DNA from: Citrobacter sp. Awk 4 | Lineage (GTDB): Bacteria > Pseudomonadota > Gammaproteobacteria > Enterobacterales > Enterobacteriaceae | Direction of reading: 5' to 3' | Length of the DNA: 64,000 nt | Assembly (NCBI RefSeq): GCF_028069725.1 | Contig: NZ_JANEWG010000003.1 | Span: 1 to 64,000, forward strand | In this document: piece by piece, positions 44,053 through 53,446 of the stretch | How the letters are laid out: each line of letters starts with the position of its first letter | Position numbering within the stretch: position 1 is the first letter of the stretch | Made by a program: the position numbers and the translations under genes | The notes under the pieces: generated by a model | Database searches by the model: none | Told to the model about the DNA's origin: nothing | The model's input: only the letters and a program-made list of their open reading frames with translations

Positions 44053-45597
44053 TTATCTTGCTCCATTTTGGTTCTGGACAATTGCGACAGGTACACCTTT
44101 ATTACCCGTGGTGTACTCCGGCATGTGTAATTCGATATGCGAAATCACGGCTTCTTCATGATGCAGGTTCAGTGAACGGCAGGAGACGTAGTAGACGATA
44201 CTGGAGGCGATAAGCCCCACCAGCCAGGCCAGATCAACGCTGCCCATCGCACGTGCTATCGGCCCGACAAACACCTCGCGACCGCCGTCGAAGATGCAGA
44301 AGAACGGCACCATTGCGAGAAAGCCCGCAAGGTAGGACAACAAACCACGCGCCCCCCAACGGCCATAAATATTGCCGTGCGGCTGGAAGAAGTGCGGGAT
44401 GGCGTAACGCCCTCTACGGACAAAGAAATAGTCCGTCAGATTGACCGCCGTCCAGGGCACCAGGAAGTACAACATCACCACCAGATAGATGTTCAGCACG
44501 GATAACCCCGAGCTGGAGTTGTAGATGCTCATCGCCACGCCCAGTTGCAGGAACACCACAAAGATAATGGCCACGATGCGTGCTTTGGCCGTCGGTTCTA
44601 TCTTCCTGAAGGAGTCCACGCTGGTAATGGCGGTCAGTTTGGCGCTGTAGATATTCATCGCAATCACCGGCAGGAACGCCAGGATAGTGATGGCCACGAC
44701 GGCAGTCCCCAGATGAGGAGAAAAGTTGGCGCCAACCATATTGAGCGCCACCAGCACATCCGTCGCACGTAGATGAGACGCCAGCCAGCCGCCCACCGAG
44801 ATCATCCAGGCCCCCGACAGCGATGCCCCGAGAAACACGGCAGTGATCAATTTACCGCTGGAGGTATTTTTCGGCAGATAGCGCGAATAGTCGGAGACAT
44901 ACGGTGCGTAAGCGATGTTGTAACTGGCGGCCGCCGCAAACTGCGCAATAAAGCCCGTCCAGTTGAAGCCCAAAGGCGGTGCCTTTGCCGCCCCTTCAAC
45001 AACCGGAGCGTCATGAACCCAGCCCATCAGTACTGCCAGCGTCACCAGACCGTACAACGGCAGCGATAAAAACAGCGACCATTTGAAGGTTTTGTGCATC
45101 CAGTCATGGCCGAGAATAGCCAGAATGGTCGCCGGTACCGTCACCGCCAGCGCGACCTGGAACGGGTTCCAGCTAAACAGCGTTTTCAGCCCCTGCATCA
45201 TCAGCACCAGGTTGACAATATTGAAGCCGGCAAACACAAACAGCGTGGCTAACAACACCAGCACCACGCCGCGATAGCCAAACTGCGCGCGTGACTGGAT
45301 CATCTGCGGCAGACCCAGGTGCGGTCCCTGCGATCCGTGGAAAGCCATGAACAAGGTTCCGAACATAATGCCCAGAGTGCCTGCCAGCGTGGTCCATAGC
45401 GCATCAAGTCCGACGCTTGGCCCAACAAAGCCGATGGTCATGGTAAAAAAAGTAAAATTGCCGACAAACCAGAAGGGTCCCTGACTGGAGAGTTTATCGG
45501 TGCGTTCCTGTTCTGGCACAAAGTCGATCGAGCGTCCTTCTATTGGACTTTGTTGTTCACTGCTTGTCCCTTTCACTGCGGTTGATTCTGGTTGCAT
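44053..45597 (-). CDS. NCS1-family permease
   Basis: The 514-residue inner-membrane protein has about 12 hydrophobic helices and the NCS1 (cytosine/purine, hydantoin, allantoin) pattern: [20 protein letters not shown] near residue 40, [20 protein letters not shown], and [20 protein letters not shown] around residue 235, followed by [23 protein letters not shown]1 proteins import N-rich ring compounds or related solutes with Na+ or H+. It likely feeds the ureohydrolase/dehydrogenase pathway in this cluster. It lies between the aldehyde dehydrogenase and the GMC gene. Confidence 0.87.
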   Translation of the reverse strand: MQPESTAVKGTSSEQQSPIEGRSIDFVPEQERTDKLSSQGPFWFVGNFTFFTMTIGFVGPSVGLDALWTTLAGTLGIMFGTLFMAFHGSQGPHLGLPQMIQSRAQFGYRGVVLVLLATLFVFAGFNIVNLVLMMQGLKTLFSWNPFQVALAVTVPATILAILGHDWMHKTFKWSLFLSLPLYGLVTLAVLMGWVHDAPVVEGAAKAPPLGFNWTGFIAQFAAAASYNIAYAPYVSDYSRYLPKNTSSGKLITAVFLGASLSGAWMISVGGWLASHLRATDVLVALNMVGANFSPHLGTAVVAITILAFLPVIAMNIYSAKLTAITSVDSFRKIEPTAKARIVAIIFVVFLQLGVAMSIYNSSSGLSVLNIYLVVMLYFLVPWTAVNLTDYFFVRRGRYAIPHFFQPHGNIYGRWGARGLLSYLAGFLAMVPFFCIFDGGREVFVGPIARAMGSVDLAWLVGLIASSIVYYVSCRSLNLHHEEAVISHIELHMPEYTTGNKGVPVAIVQNQNGAR

Positions 45598-45697
45598 AAG
45601 GTCCCCCTGGGGAGATAAGGGTGAAGCAATAAGAATTCATTAAGCCAGGCGACTGCCGGCTCGTTAGCTCAGTGCGTTGTGCCATACCGGGCCGCAT

Positions 45698-45721
45698 CCG
45701 GGCAGCATGATGCTGCGCCGG
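45698..45721. repeat. REP-like palindrome
   Basis: The stretch CCGGGCAGCA/TGATGCTGCGCCGG forms a hairpin (stem GCAGCA/TGCTGC at 45702-45716), surrounded by GCCGCATCC and a second GGCCGATAAGTCGGAC repeat at 45725-45740. It resembles enterobacterial repetitive extragenic palindromes and lies between the permease and aldehyde dehydrogenase genes, where it would affect mRNA decay or gyrase binding. Confidence 0.5.
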
Positions 45722-45739
45722 AAGGGCCGATAAGTCGGA

Positions 45740-47251
45740 CTATGAAGGCAGGGTTATCCACACCGTTTTGGTTTCCATCAGGTAGTCAAGCTGCTCTGGA
45801 CCCAGATCTTTACCAAAGCCAGAGTCCTTGAAACCGCCGAACGGTAACGCCGGATCAATAGTGCTGTGCGCATTCACGTACACCGAACCGGCATGAAGCT
45901 GAGGAATGAGGGTATGCACGCGGGCCAAATCGTTCGAATAGATCGCGGCCGCCAGCCCAAACGGCGAGTCGTTGGCAAGTTCCACCGCTTCTTCAACGGT
46001 ATCGAATGGCGCGGTGACCAGCACCGGGCCAAAGATCTCTTCGCGCACAATGCGCATATCATTGCGACAGTGAGCAAAAATGGTCGGTTCGACGAAGAAC
46101 CCTTCCCGATCCTGGGAACGTCCGCCATAGTAAACGGTCGCCCCTTCGCGCACGCCAGCGTCAATGTATGACAGCACCGTGTCCTTCTGTTTGGCGGAGA
46201 CCAGCGGGCTAATAAAGCATTCCGGATCGAGGCCAGGAGCCATTTTCAGCGTGGCGGTATAGTCGGCGAGCGCCGCCAGGAAACGGTCGTAAATACTGCG
46301 GTGAATATAGGCGCGGGTCCCCGCGTCGCAGACCTGCCCGGAGTTAAAAAACACCCCGTTGGCCACCGCCTGGGCGGCGGCAGGGATATCTGCATCTTCC
46401 AGCACCAGAACCGGGGATTTCCCGCCTAACTCCAGGGTCACGCGTTTGATGTTTTCAACGGCAGTCTGTCCAACGGCACGTCCGACAGGCGTCGAGCCGG
46501 TAAAGGTCACTTTGTCGATCCCCGGATGGGTGGTCATCGCCGCGCCAATCACACTGCCGTACCCGGTGACGATATTCACCACGCCGTCCGGAATGCCCGC
46601 TTCCTGGACCAGTTCAGCAAAACGCAGGGTCGACAATGACGTCAGTTCTGCGGGTTTAATCACCGCAGTACAGCCCACCGCCAGCGCCGCCGCCAGTTTC
46701 CACGCCATGGTTTGCAGAGGGAAGTTCCACGGCACAATCGCGGCTACCACGCCGATCGGCTCCTTGCGGGTATACGCCAGATAATTGCCCGGCAGCGAAG
46801 GTTCTACCGTGCGGCCATGCAGCTTTGAGGCCCAGCCCGCGAAGTAGCGGAACGTGTCGATGGTGCCCTGGATATCAACGTCGCGCGCCTGCGTCACCGA
46901 TTTCCCCATATCGATGGATTCGATCTGGGCAAGTTCTTCGGCATTGGCTTCAATCAGATCGGCGAGGCGATGCAGCATACGCTCGCGTTCCAGCGGTTTC
47001 AGACGACGCCACTCACCGTGGTCGAACTGTTGGCGAGCCGCCGCCACGGCGCGATCAAGGTCAGACGCGGTTGCCAGCGGGATCGTGGTCAACACGCCCT
47101 GGGTGGAAGGCTCGATAACGGCGCTGACCTCCCCTTCGCTACCGTCAACCCACTCTCCGCCGATAAACATCTTCTGCGGTTTGCTCAGAAAGCGTCGTGT
47201 CGCGTCTAAAATACCGTAACGATTGAGATAGTGCGTTACTGCTGCATCCAT
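45740..47251 (-). CDS. NAD-dependent aldehyde dehydrogenase
   Basis: The 503-residue enzyme (MDAAVTHYLNRYGILDATRR) has PWNFPLQTMAWKLAAALAVG, the Glu general base in LELGGKSPVLVLED (about residue 270) and the catalytic Cys in FNSGQVCDAGTRAYIHRS (about residue 303), with [19 protein letters not shown] and LPFGGFKDSGFGKDLGPEQ at the C-terminus. It resembles PuuC/gamma-guanidinobutyraldehyde and betaine aldehyde dehydrogenases. The start at 47251 has a GAGGAAC ribosome site; an extension to 47290 is unlikely. It lies 87 bases downstream of the ureohydrolase, in the same operon. Confidence 0.9.
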   Translation of the reverse strand: MDAAVTHYLNRYGILDATRRFLSKPQKMFIGGEWVDGSEGEVSAVIEPSTQGVLTTIPLATASDLDRAVAAARQQFDHGEWRRLKPLERERMLHRLADLIEANAEELAQIESIDMGKSVTQARDVDIQGTIDTFRYFAGWASKLHGRTVEPSLPGNYLAYTRKEPIGVVAAIVPWNFPLQTMAWKLAAALAVGCTAVIKPAELTSLSTLRFAELVQEAGIPDGVVNIVTGYGSVIGAAMTTHPGIDKVTFTGSTPVGRAVGQTAVENIKRVTLELGGKSPVLVLEDADIPAAAQAVANGVFFNSGQVCDAGTRAYIHRSIYDRFLAALADYTATLKMAPGLDPECFISPLVSAKQKDTVLSYIDAGVREGATVYYGGRSQDREGFFVEPTIFAHCRNDMRIVREEIFGPVLVTAPFDTVEEAVELANDSPFGLAAAIYSNDLARVHTLIPQLHAGSVYVNAHSTIDPALPFGGFKDSGFGKDLGPEQLDYLMETKTVWITLPS

Positions 47252-47338
47252 TTGATGTTCCTCTTTTTTTACACCCGATTTTTGACTCACGGGTTTTGCA
47301 GGTAGGGTTCAGAGGGTGGCTATACCACCACATGTTGC

Positions 47339-48316
47339 TTAGCGATTCTGGGATTGCTTACGCTCGTAGAAAATAAAACCAATGCTGTTCATCAGCAGTT
47401 GGGCCGCCAGAATCGAGGTCACGCCGGTGGGATCGTAAGCGGGTGCCACTTCGACCAAATCCATACCGATAATGTTGCCGCCACTGCGTTTCGCCAGCGC
47501 CTGAATAATCTCCAGCACCTCGTAGTACTGGAAACCACCGTGACTCGGCGTACCGGTGCCCGGCGCAATCGAGGGGTCAAAACCGTCAATATCAATGGTG
47601 AGATAGTAGTTGCAGCCCTGCGGGATCTGCTCCAGCACGCCTTCAACGCCTAAACGGCGCACATCGCGTACCGACAGAATATTGGAACCCGCCGCACGCG
47701 CCGCGTCGTAGTCGCTGCGGTTGGATGAGGAGACGTTGCGGATACCGAGTTGCGTCATGCCCGCGATGTGATTCATTTCTGACGCGCGGCGCAGCGGGCT
47801 GCCATGACCGTAGCGCACACCGTGGCGTTCATCGACGAAGTCGAGGTGGGCATCGAAATGGACGATGTGAATCGGCCCGCGCCCTTCATAGGCTTTAATG
47901 ACCGGGGCATGAATGGAATGGTCGCCGCCCAGCACCACCGGCATCGCGCCGGAAGCCAGGATTTTACGCACCGCCAGTTCAATGTTCGCGTTACTGCTGT
48001 TCATATCGGTATGTACGATGTCAGCATCGCCCACATCGACCATCCGTACCTGATCTTGCGTCAGGTACAGCACATCATCTTCATGATCATAGGCACCGGC
48101 ATGACCAAACGAAAATAACGTAGACGCCTCACGGATGCCGCGGGGTCCGAAGCGGGCGCCTGAACGCCATTGCGTCCCCATATCGTTGGGCGCGCCAAGG
48201 ATCGCGACATCGGCATCAATCTCTTCCCAGTTGAGGCATACCGGCGCTTTCGCAAAAGTACAATGGCCGACAAACGGTAGATTCAATCGTCCGGACTCGT
48301 AATTATTGTTCCCCAT
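47339..48316 (-). CDS. Agmatinase-like ureohydrolase (guanidino acid/amine hydrolase)
   Basis: The 325-residue enzyme has all the ureohydrolase Mn-binding motifs: GGDHSIHAPVIKAY, HFDAHLDFVDERHGVRYGHG, and TIDIDGFDPSIAPGTGTPSH. It would hydrolyse a guanidino group to urea. The region after DAHLDF (DERHGVRYGHGSPLRRASEM) differs from E. coli SpeB (agmatinase) and resembles guanidinobutyrase/guanidinopropionase-type enzymes, so the substrate is uncertain. The start at 48316 has GGGGGAGAA upstream; the longer frame to 48379 adds no similarity. It is divergent from the LysR regulator and first of a four-gene operon. Confidence 0.88.
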   Translation of the reverse strand: MGNNNYESGRLNLPFVGHCTFAKAPVCLNWEEIDADVAILGAPNDMGTQWRSGARFGPRGIREASTLFSFGHAGAYDHEDDVLYLTQDQVRMVDVGDADIVHTDMNSSNANIELAVRKILASGAMPVVLGGDHSIHAPVIKAYEGRGPIHIVHFDAHLDFVDERHGVRYGHGSPLRRASEMNHIAGMTQLGIRNVSSSNRSDYDAARAAGSNILSVRDVRRLGVEGVLEQIPQGCNYYLTIDIDGFDPSIAPGTGTPSHGGFQYYEVLEIIQALAKRSGGNIIGMDLVEVAPAYDPTGVTSILAAQLLMNSIGFIFYERKQSQNR

Positions 48317-48469
48317 ACTTTCTCCCCCAGTCAGTGAATTTTCTGAAATGCCCTGGCACAGGTTGACTTGCCATAACAATGACTATGGACAACAATTTGC
48401 ATGTTAAAAATAGAAAACATCAGATATTCATATCGGCTTTTCCGAAGTAACACATGAGGGGATAGAGAC

Positions 48470-49381
48470 GTGAATCAACTGCAGAATATTGACCTAAAGC
48501 TACTCAGAATTTTCATGACCATAGTGAAATGTAACGGTTTTTCTGCAGCTCAGGCGGCGTTGAATGTGAGCCAGTCCACGATTAGCGAACATATGACCAG
48601 CCTGGAGACACGACTCGGCGTCAAATTGTGCGAGCGCGGGCGCTGTGGGTTTCGACTGACCGAATACGGCACCGCCACCTACGAGGCGGCACAACGGTTA
48701 TTTCTGGCGGTGGATACGTTTTGTATGGATACCTCCGCCCTCAAACGACACATTTCCGGCAAGCTCTATCTGGGCATCATTGACAATACCGCCACCGACA
48801 GCGACAGCGTCTTGTCGCGTGCGTTGCGCAAGTTCGTCTCCCACGGTCACGATGTGCAACTGGATATCTACATTGGTACGCCCGCTGAGCTGGAAGGACG
48901 CGTCCTCGACGGGCGACTGCACGTCGCCATTGGTCATTTCCCGTTTGAAGTGGCAGGGCTCTGTTATACGCAGTTATACGATGAACCTGATGGTCTGTAT
49001 TGCAGCCGCTATCACCCGCTTTTCGATAATCCGCCGGGCGGCGATGCCCTCATCGAGGCGATCCGTGAGAGTCAGATTGTCGCGCGCGGCTTTCTGCAAC
49101 AACACGATCTGCAATTGCTCAAATCAAGCTATGCCGCGGCCACCGTCGACAATGTCGAAGCCCAGGCCATTCTCATTCTGACCGGCGCGTACCTCGGTTT
49201 TCTCCCCCGTCATTACGCCCGCCAGTGGGTCAACTCTGGTCAAATGCGCCAACTGGCACCTGAGCAATTTGGTTCAAAATGGCCGTTTGCTTCGATAACA
49301 AAACGGGGAGCCACGCAACCGGCAATCCTTCGCCTGTTTATGGAGGAGCTGATGAGCCATTCTTATTCCGCGTCAGCCTGA
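48470..49381 (+). CDS. LysR-family regulator of the ureohydrolase cluster
   Basis: The 303-residue protein begins with a GTG (ribosome site GAGGGGATAG). Its N-terminus is a LysR-type winged helix (NGFSAAQAALNVSQSTISEH, MTSLETRLGVKLCERGRCGF), followed by a substrate-binding effector domain. It is divergent from the ureohydrolase gene, with about 150 bases between them, the usual place for a LysR-controlled operon. The inducer could be the guanidino substrate. Confidence 0.85.
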   Translation: MNQLQNIDLKLLRIFMTIVKCNGFSAAQAALNVSQSTISEHMTSLETRLGVKLCERGRCGFRLTEYGTATYEAAQRLFLAVDTFCMDTSALKRHISGKLYLGIIDNTATDSDSVLSRALRKFVSHGHDVQLDIYIGTPAELEGRVLDGRLHVAIGHFPFEVAGLCYTQLYDEPDGLYCSRYHPLFDNPPGGDALIEAIRESQIVARGFLQQHDLQLLKSSYAAATVDNVEAQAILILTGAYLGFLPRHYARQWVNSGQMRQLAPEQFGSKWPFASITKRGATQPAILRLFMEELMSHSYSASA

Positions 49382-49737
49382 TTGATTACGTTGAGTAAAA
49401 AGAACCACCGGAAATAACAGAATACCGGGCAGATCGGATAATTATCGCGGCTGTCCGGATTCTGTTCATCATACTGCGCACGGCCACGCCTCTCCTCCTT
49501 CAGCGCGCCTAATCATTCTCACCCATCGGAAATTATTCGGTTTCACTGACGTATTACCAACATCCTTGTTTTCCAAATGGGAAAGCAAACTGGATGCGAC
49601 GAATGATTGATATCGCACGACAAATTACGACAAAAATATTAACGATTGTTTAGGGTATCTGATTCATATTTCAGGGAGAAATCTACACGATTTCCGGCAG
49701 CGGTTGACCGAACACGCCTGATGGTGAGGAAAACAAC
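49382..49737 (+). other. Intergenic region before the coiled-coil membrane gene
   Basis: About 350 bases with no gene. Moderately AT-rich (ATTACGACAAAAATATTAAC at about 49620) and probably contains the promoter for the pair starting at 49738, since no gene upstream faces this way except the LysR gene. No operator or terminator was found by eye. Confidence 0.45.
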
Positions 49738-50685
49738 ATGTTTGGACTCGAGACGCTCGATGTACTGATTGGGCTTATGACCGTGTACTTTTCGTTTGGC
49801 ATTGCCTGTACCGCGATCGTTGAGGCCATTTCTTCCTGGGCCAATATCCGCAGCAAAAATCTTGACCTGGCGCTGAAAGAGTTATTTTCAGGAGAACTGG
49901 CGCCGAAGGAACAGTTTGTTAGCCAATTTTATGCGCATCCTTTGATTCAATCCCTCAGCAAAGGCAAAAATGGTCTCCCCTCTTATATTCCCCCGGAAAT
50001 TGTCGGACAGGTCGTGGAATCGTTAGTGGTGGGAAAAAGCGTCATGGCGACGCTGTCCGCAGGGGTGAATTCGCTGCCGGGAACAGCGGAAAGTAACCGC
50101 ATAAAAGGGATCCTTGAAACTGTCGTGATGCAGACCGAAAACGACGCACGCCAGTTTCGCAAAGCGGTCGCAAAACAGTTTGATGCCGTGATGGATCGCG
50201 CCTCCGGTTGGTACAAACGCAAAACGCAGGCCATTACGCTTATCGTCGCCGCGATTTTGGTGCTCAGCGGAAACGTCGACTCCATCCATATTGCGACAGT
50301 ACTGTCCACCAATCCTGCGGCCCGCGAAAAAATAGTGAGCACTGCGCAGCAGGCTCTGACCAGCGCGGAAAATCAGGCTGAAAAAGCGAAGAACAAAACG
50401 ACAGATCTCACCGTTGAAAAAGCAAACGCTCAAGTCGAAATAGCCACAACAAAATATACAGAGGCGGTATCCGCTCTGGAAACGTCCGGCCTCCCATTCG
50501 GATGGCACGGTTTACCGAAAGACGTTTTTGGATACCTTGCAAAAGTGGCGGGATTGCTGGTCACCATTTTCGCCGTTTCTCTCGGCGGTCAATTCTGGTT
50601 CGACACGCTTCAGCGCGTCATGCAGCTACGCTCTACCGGCCCAAAACCTCCCGATCCAGCCCAGCCCGCGCGTAAGAAAAAGTAA
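49738..50685 (+). CDS. Membrane protein with long coiled coil, unknown function
   Basis: The 315-residue protein has three likely membrane helices (residues about 8-30, 164-183, 266-285). Between the second and third is a 55-residue Ala/Glu/Lys-rich coiled coil (194-248). The tail is basic (PARKKK). The N-terminal ETLDVLIGLMTVYFSFGIAC and the 40-160 region (PPEIVGQVVESLV, RIKGILETVVMQT) are not familiar to me. It is followed 41 bases later by the GH46-like/DUF2272 gene, so it is probably co-transcribed. It could anchor, display or regulate that enzyme, or give immunity to it. No homologue is known to me. Confidence 0.7.
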   Translation: MFGLETLDVLIGLMTVYFSFGIACTAIVEAISSWANIRSKNLDLALKELFSGELAPKEQFVSQFYAHPLIQSLSKGKNGLPSYIPPEIVGQVVESLVVGKSVMATLSAGVNSLPGTAESNRIKGILETVVMQTENDARQFRKAVAKQFDAVMDRASGWYKRKTQAITLIVAAILVLSGNVDSIHIATVLSTNPAAREKIVSTAQQALTSAENQAEKAKNKTTDLTVEKANAQVEIATTKYTEAVSALETSGLPFGWHGLPKDVFGYLAKVAGLLVTIFAVSLGGQFWFDTLQRVMQLRSTGPKPPDPAQPARKKK

Positions 50686-50726
50686 GCAATGTGCATTCAC
50701 TCACTCTCGATAACAGGAGGGTTTTT

Positions 50727-52157
50727 ATGCTACTCACACCCGTGCAAAAAAGTCTTTGTGAACGTGTCCTGAATGCTTTTGAAACCGGTTCAGCCGAAGG
50801 AAATTATTCCGTCATTGCCATATTCCCTGATGGCCCCCATCAGATTCGGCAAGTGACTTTTGGCCGTTCGCAAACCACCGAATACGGCAAACTGAAGGAT
50901 CTTATTGCCCGATACGTCAATGCAAACGGGCGATTCAGCGCCGAACTTGCCCCCTTCGTGCCCATGATCGGAAATACACCGCTGGTGGATCATGAGCAGT
51001 TCAAAAGCTTGTTGCGGCGCGCAGGCAGCGACGATCCGATAATGAAGCGCGTTCAGGACCAGTTTTTTGATGAGCGCTATTTCGCTCCGGCACTGAAATG
51101 GGCACAAACGTTTGGATTTAAAGAAGCGCTTTCCATGCTGGTCATCTATGACTCTTTTATCCATAGCGGCAGCATCCTGCCATTCCTGCGCTCCCGTTTT
51201 CGTGAGGTTCCTCCGGCCAGCGGAGGCAATGAGCGCACGTGGATTTCCGAGTATGTCCGGGTACGCAATTCATGGCTTGCCAACCATAGCAATTCGGTTC
51301 TTCATCCGACGGTTTACCGCACCCAATGTTTGCGCCGCGAAATTGAACGCAATAACTGGGATCTTTCGCAGGTGCCGATTAATGCCAACGGTATCCCCGT
51401 AGGACCAGCACCCGACATACCGGCAGCTCCGATCGCAATTCCGCTCATGGAGCAAGGCACAGTGCCGTTTCTTGGTGAAGCGACTAGTGGAAACGGCACT
51501 ATCCCCTCCACGTCGGACACCCAACCAGCGGTTCCTTCAGCTACCGGTTTTAGCGCCAGTGCGGCGTCAATCGCGACCGAAGAATGGCGATTTTTTGGCG
51601 ATCAACGTTACAACCGCAACGGCGGCATTATCCATACCGGGCGTAAAGAGGGTGAAGATGGCTGGTGGCAGCGCGTCGGCCTGTATTGGGAGAAGATCGG
51701 ACGCGACGATCTAGACGGGCGGGATCATGACTGGCCGTGGTCAGCGGCGTTTATCTCATGGGTGATGCGCCAGGCGGGAGCCGGGAATCGGTTTGCCTAC
51801 TCTGCTTCGCATGCTACCTACATCAGTAAATCTATCCGCGACAGAAATCAGGGTAACGCCAATGCGTTGTATTGGGGCTACAGGCTGAATGAGCGAAAAC
51901 CCCAGGTGGGCGATTTGGTGTGCTGGGATCGGGACCCCGATAAAGTCGTCGACTACGATCACCAGCATCTGGGCAATTACAGCAGTCATACAGATTTAGT
52001 GGTTTCCGTCGGTACTGATGAAATTGAAATTATCGGCGGCAATGTCGGTAATTCGGTGACACGACGCCCGTTAGCGCTCACTGCCGAAGGTTTTCTGGCC
52101 AGTGGCGCACAAGGCGGCGAAACGCTGTTCGCCATTATGGGTTATCGCGCTGGCTGA
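50727..52157 (+). CDS. GH46-like glycosidase domain plus DUF2272 (CHAP-like) protein
   Basis: The 476-residue protein starts MLLTPVQKSLCERVLNAFET with an AGGAGG ribosome site. Residues 1-230 resemble chitosanase/lysozyme-type GH46 enzymes: Glu 19 (AFETGS) and Asp 35 (FPDGPH) fall at the positions of the two catalytic acids, followed by TFGRSQTTEYG and YFAPALKWAQTFGFKEALSM. A Pro-rich linker (residues about 235-290) joins a C-terminal DUF2272 domain with PWSAAFISWVMRQAGAG, GDLVCWDRDPDK, HTDLVVSVG and GGNVGNSVTRRPL. This fits a CHAP/NlpC-like fold where the usual catalytic Cys (WCAAF) is Ser near residue 339. There is no signal peptide. It may act on peptidoglycan or another glycan. Confidence 0.72.
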   Translation: MLLTPVQKSLCERVLNAFETGSAEGNYSVIAIFPDGPHQIRQVTFGRSQTTEYGKLKDLIARYVNANGRFSAELAPFVPMIGNTPLVDHEQFKSLLRRAGSDDPIMKRVQDQFFDERYFAPALKWAQTFGFKEALSMLVIYDSFIHSGSILPFLRSRFREVPPASGGNERTWISEYVRVRNSWLANHSNSVLHPTVYRTQCLRREIERNNWDLSQVPINANGIPVGPAPDIPAAPIAIPLMEQGTVPFLGEATSGNGTIPSTSDTQPAVPSATGFSASAASIATEEWRFFGDQRYNRNGGIIHTGRKEGEDGWWQRVGLYWEKIGRDDLDGRDHDWPWSAAFISWVMRQAGAGNRFAYSASHATYISKSIRDRNQGNANALYWGYRLNERKPQVGDLVCWDRDPDKVVDYDHQHLGNYSSHTDLVVSVGTDEIEIIGGNVGNSVTRRPLALTAEGFLASGAQGGETLFAIMGYRAG

Positions 52158-52191
52158 GAGTCCTCCTTTCCTGTGACGTATCTATGAGTAC

Positions 52192-52224
52192 ACCGCTGGA
52201 GCGTTCCTCCAGCGGTCATTTTTC
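52192..52224 (+). terminator. Rho-independent terminator
   Basis: ACCGCTGGAG (52192-52201) pairs perfectly with CTCCAGCGGT (52207-52216) around loop CGTTC, followed by CATTTTTC. It closes the two-gene unit that starts at 49738 and separates it from csiD. Confidence 0.88.
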
Positions 52225-52307
52225 ATTAACACACTGTTTTAAATGACATTTATATAAAAACCGTCCCTCTCCCGCCATTATCCACACAATTCATATTGTT
52301 AAATATT

Positions 52308-52324
52308 TGTTGCCACCGATCACA
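52308..52324 (+). promoter_or_regulatory. Possible CRP site upstream of csiD
   Basis: The stretch TGTTGCCACCGATCACA has one good half of the CRP consensus (ATCACA) and a weaker left half. It lies 122-138 bases upstream of the csiD start. In E. coli the csiD promoter needs cAMP-CRP bound upstream and sigma-S, so a site here is expected. The half-site spacing is one base off the ideal, so I rate it low. Confidence 0.35.
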
Positions 52325-52445
52325 AAAATTAAACAATTTGGCCGTTTTATATGCGTTTATTGAAAATGTAGATATTTTTAATTTATGGCTACGAAATGAG
52401 CATCGCCATGTCTCCCACGACAATCTACCGAGAGGATCGATTCCG

Positions 52446-53423
52446 ATGAATGCACTGACTGCCGTAAAACCCAACGCTGGAGATTTAGACCGGAACTACA
52501 CCGGTTTCACCGTCGCCCCGTCTGCACAATCACCGCGACTGCTGGAACTGACGTTCACCTCCGACACAACTCAACAATTCTTACAGCAGGTTGCGCAGTG
52601 GCCGGTGCAGGCGCTGGAATACAAATCATTTTTACGTTTTAAGGTGGGCAAGATCCTCGATGATCTCTGCGACAACCAACTGCAACCGCTGCTGATCAAA
52701 ACGTTGCTGGAACGAGGCGAAGGCGCGCTGCTGATCGGCGCTGAAGGGATCGATAACGTGGCGCAGGCTGACGACATGGTCAAGCTGGCGACTGCCGTAG
52801 CGCATCTGATTGGGCGTTCCAATTTTGACGCGATGAGCGGTCAATACTATGCGCGGTTTGTGGTGAAAAATGTTGACAGTTCAGACAGCTACCTGCGCCA
52901 GCCTCACCGCGTACTGGAATTGCACAATGACGGAACCTACGTCGAAGAGGTAACCGATTACGTGCTGATGATGAAAATCGATGAGCAGAACATGGAAGGC
53001 GGTAATTCGCTGCTGCTGCATCTTGATGACTGGGAGCATCTGGAAGAGTACTTCTCGCATCCTCTGGCGCGCCGGGCGATGCGCTGGGCAGCGCCGCCGA
53101 GCAAAAACGTCAGTCACGATGTCTTTCACCCGGTGTTCGACGTCGACCAGCAGGGCCGTCCGGTCATGCGCTACATCGACCAGTTCGTCCAGCCGAAAGA
53201 TTTTGAAGAAGGCACCTGGCTTAGCGATCTTTCCGACGCGCTGGAAACCAGTACAAACATCCTTTCCGTTCCGGTTCCGGTCGGCAAATTCTTGCTGATT
53301 AACAACCTGTTCTGGCTGCACGGACGCGATCGTTTTACCGCGCATCCTGATTTACGTCGTGAACTGATGCGCCAGCGCGGTTATTTCGCCTACGCCGCTC
53401 ACGGCTACCAGACGCACCAATAA
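52446..53423 (+). CDS. glaH: Glutarate 2-hydroxylase
   Basis: CsiD/GlaH is a 2-oxoglutarate- and Fe(II)-dependent dioxygenase that hydroxylates glutarate to L-2-hydroxyglutarate in lysine catabolism. The 325-residue product has the iron-binding HxD in [12 protein letters not shown] (about residue 160), the C-terminal His in [13 protein letters not shown] near residue 292 and the co-substrate Arg in [13 protein letters not shown]. The start at 52446 follows GAGGATCGATTCCG; an upstream in-frame extension to 52296 includes the promoter region. It is first in the csiD-lhgO-gabDTP operon. Confidence 0.93.
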   Translation: MNALTAVKPNAGDLDRNYTGFTVAPSAQSPRLLELTFTSDTTQQFLQQVAQWPVQALEYKSFLRFKVGKILDDLCDNQLQPLLIKTLLERGEGALLIGAEGIDNVAQADDMVKLATAVAHLIGRSNFDAMSGQYYARFVVKNVDSSDSYLRQPHRVLELHNDGTYVEEVTDYVLMMKIDEQNMEGGNSLLLHLDDWEHLEEYFSHPLARRAMRWAAPPSKNVSHDVFHPVFDVDQQGRPVMRYIDQFVQPKDFEEGTWLSDLSDALETSTNILSVPVPVGKFLLINNLFWLHGRDRFTAHPDLRRELMRQRGYFAYAAHGYQTHQ

Positions 53424-53446
53424 GCGCCACCCGAGGAACAGAGCGG

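Noticed and set aside
42362..47251. Reading the GMC and aldehyde dehydrogenase genes as a choline-to-betaine (betAB) operon
   Set aside because: betI and betT are absent, the partner is a ureohydrolase and an NCS1 permease, so choline is not the likely substrate.
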